From: Candidatus Aegiribacteria sp.
Lineage (GTDB): Bacteria > Fermentibacterota > Fermentibacteria > Fermentibacterales > JCC-6
Length of the DNA stretch: 7,610 nt
NCBI GenBank assembly: GCA_030600975.1
Contig: JAUVUL010000068.1
Coordinates: forward strand, 1 to 7,610
Direction: 5' to 3'
The notes under the pieces are model-generated. The model ran no database searches and was not told where the DNA came from. It was given only the letters and a program-made list of their open reading frames with translations. How positions within the stretch are numbered: the first letter of the stretch is position 1; every line of letters begins with the position of its first letter. Made by a program: the position numbers and the translations under genes. This document shows, piece after piece, positions 1 through 5,440 of this stretch.

Positions 1-22
1 AACTCACTCTCCTTCATAGGAA

Positions 23-52
23 TTGACGAAACCTGTTCATCACTGTTAGTAA
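23..52 (+). promoter_or_regulatory. Candidate sigma70-type promoter for the DUF7309/DUF6930 gene
   Basis: TTGACG at 23-28 is a good -35 match. At 17-18 bp spacing lies TTAGTA/TAGTAA (46-52), a poor -10. The start codon at 104 lies about 50 bp downstream. Bases 1-75 are also open in frame 1, ending in TAA at 73-75, so they could be the last codons of an upstream gene; 24 codons are too few to decide. If so, the promoter would lie inside that gene's end. Confidence 0.3.
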
Positions 53-103
53 TTCGATTGCTAGAGAAAGTCTAATCGAGTCGGAAACTTCGAAGGAGAA
101 ACA

Positions 104-1120
104 ATGCGAAAGAATCCTCCCAGTATAGAACAATGGAAGAAACTCTACGATCTTGCTGACACCATTTTCGAGCTTGAGCCCTGGAAGATTCTTCCAGAGC
201 ACATCATGTTCGGAGTACGGTTATCTGACGACGGTATCAACGGATACGTCGGGATAATAGGAGAGCTGGGGCAGGTCTGCGGTGTAACGGTATACATGGG
301 CGAATCGGCCCTTGATAGAATCAAGTATATCTGCAGACCAGATGAACTCCTGGAGATACCAATGCTGGCATTGTCATTTGATTCCCCGGAAATTGTTGAA
401 GAGGAGGATCGAAAGATCATCTATTCCTTGAAGCGCATTTATAGAACTGATAATACCATACCGGTTTTCAGAACATATACGCCCGGGTATTTCCCCTGGT
501 ACATGGAAAAGGAAGAGGCCGGGCAGTTAATCATCTGCCTGGAACAGACAATAGAAGTTGTTAAAAAGGGAAAATTCGAACATCTACTTGACCTCAAAAC
601 GGAAGACAGCAGGTGCCTTTACAGAATTCCTGGAGAAAACGGGAGAATGACTGAAGTTGTAGAAGAAATCCCCGATAACCCGGAAAACTCAGATCATTTC
701 CACATCAAAACGAACATACTGCAGAAAATCAGTAAACTTCCCGTGGCGACGGAATCAATTCAGGCAGGGCTGTGCATTTTGCCCTCTGCCATCGGACCGG
801 AAGGAGAGCGGCCATCTGTTGCCTATTTACTCCTTCTTGTTGATCGTGATTCTGGAATGGTGCTGGGGTTTGAAATCCTCAGCGCTATCCCTTCTATCAG
901 GGATATGGAACTTTCAGTTCCCGAACTCCTCCTGAAAAAACTTACGGAAATAGGAATAAAACCAGCGAAACTGTTAGTACATGAAGATGGGAAGCTGTGT
1001 GAGATCCTGTATCAGCTGGGATATGAACACCTGCCAGTGCATCTGGAGGAAGAAACAGAACTTGCTGCTCTTGAAGCCGCGCAGAACAGCCTGTTTGGTA
1101 ATGCCGGGAATGGCGGATGA
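104..1120 (+). CDS. DUF7309/DUF6930-like protein of unknown function
   Basis: 338-aa soluble protein with no signal peptide or membrane segment. The ATG is supported by AAGGAG at 93-98, five bases upstream. The C-terminal part (about residues 195-330) has the pattern I associate with DUF6930: a hydrophobic strand with YLLLLVD near residues 240-247, then an acidic turn and MVLGFE at 252-257, then a helical stretch ending in an alternating Leu/Glu tail. The N-terminal part (about residues 5-175), rich in Trp and Tyr with a GYFPWY segment, fits DUF7309, which commonly precedes DUF6930. From family memory, these domains often occur together with a pRiA4b ORF-3-like or SEC-C region. Here the pRiA4b-like part is encoded by the overlapping next ORF in another frame. 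Biochemical function is unknown. The domain names rest on recognition, not a search. Confidence 0.85.
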   Translation: MRKNPPSIEQWKKLYDLADTIFELEPWKILPEHIMFGVRLSDDGINGYVGIIGELGQVCGVTVYMGESALDRIKYICRPDELLEIPMLALSFDSPEIVEEEDRKIIYSLKRIYRTDNTIPVFRTYTPGYFPWYMEKEEAGQLIICLEQTIEVVKKGKFEHLLDLKTEDSRCLYRIPGENGRMTEVVEEIPDNPENSDHFHIKTNILQKISKLPVATESIQAGLCILPSAIGPEGERPSVAYLLLLVDRDSGMVLGFEILSAIPSIRDMELSVPELLLKKLTEIGIKPAKLLVHEDGKLCEILYQLGYEHLPVHLEEETELAALEAAQNSLFGNAGNGG

Positions 1121-1316
1121 ATTCTTTGACAAAGAACAGAATGAAGCTTCAGAGGCAACCATACAATCCCTCAAGCTCAGAATGAAGCAGAAATTCTATT
1201 ATCTCTTCGACTGGGGAGACAAGTGGTGGCATGAACTGATTTTCGAGGGCGTTAAGGATATCAGGACAGAGGAGATGACTGAAGAACTACTATTTCTCGG
1301 CAAGATCATACACTAA
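1110..1316 (+). CDS. Small pRiA4b ORF-3/IS1096 TnpR-like protein or split-off C-terminal domain
   Basis: 68-aa ORF beginning at ATG 1110, 11 bp inside the end of the preceding gene; an alternative ATG at 1101 would give 71 aa. Residues 31-43 read YLFDWGDKWWHEL, the hallmark [FY]D[FWY]GDxWxHE motif of the plasmid pRiA4b ORF-3-like family (PF07929, also called IS1096 TnpR-like). Full family members are roughly 150 residues or longer. This one stops about 25 residues after the motif, so it is a short or truncated version. Neither ATG has a clear ribosome binding site; GGGA abuts the 1110 ATG. Translation would have to be coupled to the upstream gene, or the two ORFs were once one protein now split by a +1 shift. 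No function beyond the family match can be given. Confidence 0.6.
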   Translation: MADEFFDKEQNEASEATIQSLKLRMKQKFYYLFDWGDKWWHELIFEGVKDIRTEEMTEELLFLGKIIH

Positions 1317-1328
1317 GTGGTGCCACTT
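1315..1328 (+). other. Short hairpin just after the pRiA4b-like ORF
   Basis: AAGTG (1315-1319) and CACTT (1324-1328) pair around a GTGC loop, overlapping the stop codon of the pRiA4b-like ORF. The following bases (TCTGGC) are not a T-run, so this is at best a weak or factor-assisted transcription end. Confidence 0.2.
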
Positions 1329-1383
1329 TCTGGCAGAACTATACACTTATTGCCTTTACCGCATATTTTTCCATATTTGTCCT

Positions 1384-1584
1384 ATGAAAAGAACAATTGA
1401 ACCAGACCTTCAGCGCCGGAAAAATCAACCATCTAGAAAACCTTTGCTTCTCCGGGGGGCGTTTCTATCTTTACCAAAAGCTATACAAGAAATCTCCATG
1501 GCTCGGAAGGTTTATCATTTCTCTAAAATAATCACGTTCCGTCAGGATCAGTTAACAGAGGGAAAACTATCCTCAGATTTGTAA
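1384..1584 (+). pseudogene. Remnant of a DUF4143-type AAA ATPase gene (N-terminus only)
   Basis: The first 26 residues of this 66-codon ORF begin MKRTIEPDL and run to RKPLLLRGA at about residues 18-26. This is the conserved opening of AAA_14/DUF4143 ATPases, where a Met-Lys-Arg-x-Ile start and an RKPLLLRGARQVGKT-type segment lead into the Walker A loop. Here the similarity stops exactly after RGA. The RQVGKT loop is absent and is replaced by unrelated sequence that ends at a stop 41 codons later. Intact family members are about 380-450 residues, so more than 90% of the gene is missing. No ribosome binding site is obvious. The ORF cannot encode a working ATPase and is best read as a deletion remnant. 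These ATPases are frequent in accessory and mobile regions. Confidence 0.6.
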
Positions 1585-1836
1585 TCATTCTATGTCAGCT
1601 ATGAGGCTCTTCTGCTCAATGTCCATTGTCGAACAACCTAACCTCATTATATGAAAGGCTTGAGCAAGCTCCCTGGAATATTGACAGCGTAGAGTTTCAA
1701 AGAGTATCATCTATCCATGAAACAGACATTCCGGGAAAGGATCAGACTTTTGTATCATCTCGGGATGCTGTGATGCAAAGTGATGATATATCGGTGAGTG
1801 TATGTCTGACTCTACTCATGAAATGATGGATAGATC
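1585..1836 (+). other. Gene-poor stretch with an unidentified open frame (1605-1826)
   Basis: An open frame follows the stop at 1602-1604 and runs to TGA at 1824-1826. It has no in-frame ATG until late; the first possible start is TTG at 1626, without a ribosome binding site. The translation from TTG (66 aa) has a soluble, protein-like composition with a YERLEQAPW segment, but I recognise no family. It could be the end of a decayed gene. A weak promoter-like pair, TTGTCG (1626-1631) and TATATG (1648-1653) with a 16-bp spacer, could serve the nucleotidyltransferase gene that starts at 1837. Confidence 0.25.
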
Positions 1837-2334
1837 ATGATCCTTTATGAAGAAGTACTGAGAGAATTTCAGTCGCATAATATCAAGTACGTTCTTGTTG
1901 GTGGTCTTGCAGTCAATCTTCTTGGTTCATTGCGCAGTACTGCTGATATGGCCATTCTTGTGGAGATGAGCAGCGATAACCTCAGAAAAATAGTAGATAT
2001 TCTGCTAAAACTCGGTTATGAAGCTAAGCAATCAGTTGATCCCATGAAACTTGCAGACGCGAAAACACGAAATGAATGGATCACGAACAAACACATGAAA
2101 ACTTTCAATTTCCATAAGGTTAACGAATTAAAAGAAGTGGACATAATTATTGAATCTCCAGTGAGTTTTGAAAAAGCTCAAGGAAACGCTATATACTTCA
2201 GCATTGATGATTTATCATTGCCTGTTATCTCATTGGATGATTTGATAGAAATGAAGACGAACACAGGCAGAACAATTGATAAGCAGGACATCGAAGAGTT
2301 GAAAAAGATACGCGAATTAAGGAAAAATTCATGA
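1837..2334 (+). CDS. MNT-fold nucleotidyltransferase-like protein with altered active site
   Basis: 165 aa. The N-terminal region shows the minimal nucleotidyltransferase fold: YVLVGGLAVNLLGS (residues 18-31) carries the GG motif, followed by R33-S-T-A-D37-M-A39-ILV, where the family has RxTxDxD. The third acidic position is probably D102 in a KEVDIII strand. The first Asp (D37) is present, but the second Asp of the DxD metal-binding pair is Ala39 (codon GCC, one base from GAC). Members of this superfamily (DUF6036/AbiEii-like, MNT antitoxins) transfer a nucleoside monophosphate to a protein or RNA, and many act in toxin-antitoxin modules. With Ala39, two-metal catalysis is probably lost or impaired. 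TAG at 1831-1833 lies in frame just upstream, so ATG 1837 is the first possible ATG; only a weak GGA precedes it. The stop overlaps the next start as ATGA, which implies coupled translation with the 53-aa protein. Confidence 0.85.
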   Translation: MILYEEVLREFQSHNIKYVLVGGLAVNLLGSLRSTADMAILVEMSSDNLRKIVDILLKLGYEAKQSVDPMKLADAKTRNEWITNKHMKTFNFHKVNELKEVDIIIESPVSFEKAQGNAIYFSIDDLSLPVISLDDLIEMKTNTGRTIDKQDIEELKKIRELRKNS

Positions 2335-2492
2335 CCGAAGAATGGGAAACAGAAGAAGAACGCCTCAGGCGATTGATGAAATACTCTCCAAAGAAGAAGT
2401 TGGAGTGGCTTCGGGAGATGCATGAATTCATTATCAAAGCATCTTCTGAAGAAGACAGAAAAATCCGAATAAAACTCAGAGAAATGCGCTAA
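2331..2492 (+). CDS. 53-aa charged protein coupled to the nucleotidyltransferase
   Basis: Starts at the ATG of an ATGA overlap with the nucleotidyltransferase and ends with TAA at 2490-2492. AAGGA at 2319-2323, seven bases upstream, is a good ribosome binding site. More than half of the residues are charged: an acidic N-terminus (TEEWETEEE), then a KYSPKKKLEWLREMHEFI segment (residues 17-34), then a basic, helical tail. It has no signal peptide or membrane segment. From memory, small proteins with a Pro-x-x-x-(K/R)-L-x-W-L-x-E-M pattern are often encoded beside MNT/DUF6036-type nucleotidyltransferases, where they look like a helical partner or antitoxin-like subunit. The tight coupling supports a complex with the upstream product, possibly regulatory; the exact role is unknown. 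It lies convergent with the secreted propeller gene, only 19 bp away, and no terminator is visible in the gap. Confidence 0.8.
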   Translation: MTEEWETEEERLRRLMKYSPKKKLEWLREMHEFIIKASSEEDRKIRIKLREMR

Positions 2493-2511
2493 ATTCCGTT
2501 CGATGAACCCC

Positions 2512-5073
2512 TTACTCACAAACGGTCATAAGCCTCGTTACGGTCTTTGAACCTGCATCAAGGCGAACGGCATAAACACCTGTGGGAACAGAAGCATCCC
2601 ACGCAAAGGTATAACTTCCACTGACAAGAGAATTCTCCGAGACAGTAGATACAAGCCTTCCACTGAGGTCATATACTCCTAAACGAACATCACACGCAAC
2701 AGGCAAATAGACAGAAAAAGCAAAACTGCCCGTACCCGGATTGGGAGAGACAACAAGGCCGGGCATTCCAGCCATACCGAACCCACTCTCTTCAACACCC
2801 AGTGGTGTCCAGGTTACAGCAATACCGTAATCAGGCCCCGGAACAGCCGCAACAGCAGTACCGATAGCATCGCAGTAGTCAAAGAACACTGCACTTCCCG
2901 ACAATTCCTCAAACTCCGAATCCCTGTGAAGCCTGCAGGGAGCCGATGTGCCCGGCGCAGTAAGTACAAGCCGGGAACCATATGCATCGTAATCGAGATC
3001 AAGAACGCTTCCTGAACTGGCGTAGCTGTATGTACCGGTGATTTGACCAGTTTGCGGATCAAAGGTTTGTACCGCCTTATCGGTATACAATCCTATGGCG
3101 AACTGATCAGCAACACTGTCATAAGCAACGCGCAGGGGTCCGTCCCCCGTATTCCAGGTACCCGCCACGGATGAAGAAGCACCGTCAACATCTATGATTG
3201 AAATGGTATCATGAAAATAGTTGGATACAACAGCCCGGGACCCGTCGGCGTTAAAAGCTATCTGAAGGGGAAAATCCCCAACGGTAAGATCAGCGACAAT
3301 GGTATTGGTAGCTGTATCAATAACTTTAACCTTATCGTCAAAGGACGCGGCAACAAGGCAGTAATCCCCAGAAGGGCTGACCTGAACATCACTCGTAACC
3401 CCGCAAGCAGCCCAGACAACACCTATGATGCCGCAGGGTATTTCAGCTATCTCAGTACTTGAAGCTCCATCCAGCTGAACAACTGATACAGTATTCGAAG
3501 AAACATTCCCAATGTATGCGTAACCGTCATCAGGAGTAATAGAAACAACCGAAGACCTTGAACCGGTAGGAACATCCGCAACAATGGTGTAAGTCTCAAG
3601 ATCGATGATCTTCACCGAATTGGAGCTGAAACCGCACACAACCGCCCACTTCGAATCGGAAGTTATCGCAACATCTTGTACCCTGTCTCCGATTTCAAGA
3701 ACAGCGTCAACCTCAAGAGCAGCAAGATCGATAATGCTTACATTATCCGACATCGTGTTAGAAACCACAGCAACAGAGCCATCAGGTGCTATCGAAGCCC
3801 TTCGAGTACCATCCCCCTCAACCACAGAGCCAGACATTACATCACCGAGGTAAGTAGCAGAGGATCCATTAAAAGAGTAGAAGTAAGCCCCTTCGTGGGA
3901 TGTGGGAGCGTAACTTGCCGTATTGTTTGCCACGGGAGATACGCAGCCTATGTACTGGCTGTTCCCCTGGTGCTGGGCAACCATTGTCTCAGTAGCGAAA
4001 TCGATAATCGAGTACCTGTACTGCCCGCTCACCGCAAGTGAATGATCGGTAGAAACCCCGATCCAGAATGCCGAGTAAGTACTGGTAAACGTTACGAAAT
4101 CATTCGTCAGAAACCGAACAAGTGCACTTGTGTTACTGCTCGTTGAGATGTACGCCTTGGAACCATCCTGATTAACAGCGATCTCACGCGTCATTCCGGA
4201 AGTGTAGCCGGTAACAGTAACAACAGAATCAACGCTGATCGTAGGAAGATCGATCCTGCTCAATACAACAGGATTCGTAGTGCTGAGAGCTACAAGGTAC
4301 GCGCCATCTCCGGAAAGGGCAACATTATCACACTCAGCCACCGGGAGGGTGTACTCAACATTCCCCACCGAAGTATTGAAGAACAGCAGAGAAGTATCAC
4401 CGTCGCCAACAGCTATATGAATACCGCCAGGCATAATCTCAAAGCCGGAGAATTTAACGTAAAAGCGGTTCGCCTCGCTCCCCCAGCCGTAACTTGTAAG
4501 CCACACAGGGAAATCAGCAATGGTCATTGAATGCGTCAGTGAAGTAAGATCGATGACTTCACATACGTTATCAATATCGCAGGCCACGTACGCGTAGTTT
4601 CCGTCATCACTGATACGAACAATCCAGGGCTGCTCCCCTGAAGCAAACGATCCCGCAAGAGAATAATCAGAAAGGCTGAAAACATCGATCCTGTCCGAGA
4701 AGGGAACAGCAACAACCGCATAGTCATCAGAACAACGGATACCACCAGGATACCCATTCACAGAAAAAGTTGTATCCACAGTCATCGACGACCAGTCCAT
4801 GACAGTGATGTTCTCACTCATGTAATTACAGACAAGAACCTTCGAGCCATCACCACTAAAAGCAATCCCCATCAGGTAATCTCCCTCGGGAACAACACCC
4901 GGATCAATATCACAAACCGTATCAGCCCTAACAGAAGTACAGAAAGGAAGCAACTGATCAACGGTTACACCGCTGCCGACATCGAAGTTCTCGTAGTTTT
5001 CAATCAGTGAGCCGTCCTCGGATGGAACACCGGAAACAAGAACACACAACACAATATTCAGAAAACTCAGCAT
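2512..5073 (-). CDS. Secreted YVTN-type double beta-propeller protein with C-terminal sorting domain
   Basis: 853 aa from ATG (5071-5073), chosen over an in-frame TTG six codons upstream because AAGGGAG sits seven bases before the ATG. Residues 1-18 form a short hydrophobic segment (MLSFLNIVLCVLVSG) that looks like a signal peptide, cleaved near residue 15-18; there is no good lipobox. About 14-15 blades of 38-45 residues follow to around residue 745, each with an (S/T)PDG-type turn, a YAYV/AVVSN strand and an SVxIIDL strand. These are YVTN/NHL-like repeats, best fitting two seven-bladed propellers. Residues about 773-853 start with VSPNPGTG and contain VYDLSGRLV and WDASVPTGVYAVRL. This is the layout of Por secretion-system (T9SS type A) or FlgD Ig-like C-terminal domains, which anchor or route proteins at the outer surface. 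No catalytic residues are evident. The ligand is unknown; such propellers usually bind proteins or sugars at the cell surface. Confidence 0.9.
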   Translation of the reverse strand: MLSFLNIVLCVLVSGVPSEDGSLIENYENFDVGSGVTVDQLLPFCTSVRADTVCDIDPGVVPEGDYLMGIAFSGDGSKVLVCNYMSENITVMDWSSMTVDTTFSVNGYPGGIRCSDDYAVVAVPFSDRIDVFSLSDYSLAGSFASGEQPWIVRISDDGNYAYVACDIDNVCEVIDLTSLTHSMTIADFPVWLTSYGWGSEANRFYVKFSGFEIMPGGIHIAVGDGDTSLLFFNTSVGNVEYTLPVAECDNVALSGDGAYLVALSTTNPVVLSRIDLPTISVDSVVTVTGYTSGMTREIAVNQDGSKAYISTSSNTSALVRFLTNDFVTFTSTYSAFWIGVSTDHSLAVSGQYRYSIIDFATETMVAQHQGNSQYIGCVSPVANNTASYAPTSHEGAYFYSFNGSSATYLGDVMSGSVVEGDGTRRASIAPDGSVAVVSNTMSDNVSIIDLAALEVDAVLEIGDRVQDVAITSDSKWAVVCGFSSNSVKIIDLETYTIVADVPTGSRSSVVSITPDDGYAYIGNVSSNTVSVVQLDGASSTEIAEIPCGIIGVVWAACGVTSDVQVSPSGDYCLVAASFDDKVKVIDTATNTIVADLTVGDFPLQIAFNADGSRAVVSNYFHDTISIIDVDGASSSVAGTWNTGDGPLRVAYDSVADQFAIGLYTDKAVQTFDPQTGQITGTYSYASSGSVLDLDYDAYGSRLVLTAPGTSAPCRLHRDSEFEELSGSAVFFDYCDAIGTAVAAVPGPDYGIAVTWTPLGVEESGFGMAGMPGLVVSPNPGTGSFAFSVYLPVACDVRLGVYDLSGRLVSTVSENSLVSGSYTFAWDASVPTGVYAVRLDAGSKTVTRLMTVCE

Positions 5074-5080
5074 GGCTGCA

Positions 5081-5087
5081 CTCCCTT
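5081..5087 (-). promoter_or_regulatory. Ribosome binding site deciding the propeller start
   Basis: AAGGGAG on the minus strand, seven bases upstream of ATG 5073. It lies inside the six-codon extension that would follow a TTG start at 5091, so it favours the ATG and the 853-aa product. Confidence 0.75.
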
Positions 5088-5115
5088 TCAATTCAGTAGA
5101 ATCACTCGGTTTAAG

Positions 5116-5143
5116 ATAATAAGGGAAATTTCATCTGAAGCAA
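5116..5143 (-). promoter_or_regulatory. Candidate promoter for the secreted propeller gene
   Basis: On the minus strand, TTGCTT (5143-5138) and TATTAT (5121-5116) are separated by 16 bp. The -10 lies about 43 bp upstream of ATG 5073, giving a short leader that contains the AAGGGAG site. This is the best sigma70-like match upstream of this gene. Confidence 0.45.
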
Positions 5144-5170
5144 CACAGCAGAACAAAATTATGACAGCCA

Positions 5171-5180
5171 AATCCGGATT
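5171..5180. repeat. Palindrome AATCCGGATT, first copy of ATCCGGAT
   Basis: A perfect 10-bp palindrome in the divergent intergenic region. Its 8-bp core ATCCGGAT recurs at 5363-5370. It lies upstream of both candidate promoter sets and could be an operator half or full site. Confidence 0.35.
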
Positions 5181-5256
5181 CCTGTTCTTTCCAATGATCG
5201 GCAATTACTCCCGGTACTGTTATCACAGTGAATTGCACAGGAGTCACATTATTGGC

Positions 5257-5285
5257 TTGACCTGAAGCGACAAGAGATATATTCT
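5257..5285 (+). promoter_or_regulatory. Candidate promoter for the PAS histidine kinase
   Basis: TTGACC (5257-5262) and TATTCT (5280-5285) with an ideal 17-bp spacer. Transcription from here would give a leader of about 150 nt containing the hairpin at 5353-5393. A small dyad, ACTGT-TATC-ACAGT (5216-5229), lies about 28 bp upstream of the -35 and could be a regulator site. Confidence 0.5.
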
Positions 5286-5326
5286 ATTTCTGGTTGTCAA
5301 TCCGTGAACGAAGAATGCAGGTCGGT

Positions 5327-5332
5327 TATAAT
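5327..5332 (+). promoter_or_regulatory. Consensus TATAAT, possible second -10 for the kinase
   Basis: A perfect -10 hexamer lies 109 bp before ATG 5441. At 16-18 bp upstream there is no recognisable -35 (the sequence there is near GTGAAC), so it would need an activator or is a chance match. Confidence 0.3.
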
Positions 5333-5352
5333 GAATTGTCATACCTGAATCC

Positions 5353-5393
5353 TGAACTGTAGATCCGGATCATTAGAAAATCGATCCAGTTCA
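5353..5393 (+). promoter_or_regulatory. Leader hairpin upstream of the PAS histidine kinase
   Basis: TGAACTG (5353-5359) pairs perfectly with CAGTTCA (5387-5393). After a two-base TA bulge, GATC (5362-5365) pairs with GATC (5383-5386), leaving a 17-base loop. An alternative inner pairing, GGATC 5367-5371 with GATCC 5383-5387, is mutually exclusive. No T-run follows on either strand, so this is not an intrinsic terminator. It may act in RNA as a leader structure or in DNA as a dyad operator. It includes the second ATCCGGAT palindrome. Confidence 0.4.
5362..5371. repeat. Palindrome GATCCGGATC, second copy of ATCCGGAT
   Basis: A perfect 10-bp palindrome, 191 bp from the first copy and downstream of both candidate kinase promoters, in the 5' leader. 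It overlaps the left arm and loop of the leader hairpin. Confidence 0.35.
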
Positions 5394-5440
5394 AGAAAAG
5401 CCAAACCATGTAGAGGATCCGATGAACGAGGAAAATATTC

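Noticed and set aside
1..75. Possible C-terminal end of an upstream gene in frame 1
   Set aside because: It is open for only 24 codons with no recognisable sequence; this is within chance expectation, so it is not called as a gene.
2493..2511. Possible shared terminator between the convergent small gene and the propeller gene
   Set aside because: The 19-bp gap has no stem-loop and no T-run on either strand.
2178..2519. Minus-strand frame of 113 codons across the nucleotidyltransferase pair
   Set aside because: It is antisense to two coupled genes with good motifs; its Phe/Ser-rich translation is typical of the complement of Glu/Lys-rich coding sequence.
3676..4041. 121-codon plus-strand frame inside the propeller gene
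   Set aside because: The minus-strand frame encodes clear propeller repeats; the plus frame has no family similarity and no start signals.
5356..5371. Similarity of the leader sequence ACTGTAGATCCGGAT to ACTGTAGATCTGGAT inside PAS 1 (5590-5604)
   Set aside because: Only about 15 bases match, with no extended similarity on either side, so it is not convincing evidence of a duplicated PAS fragment.
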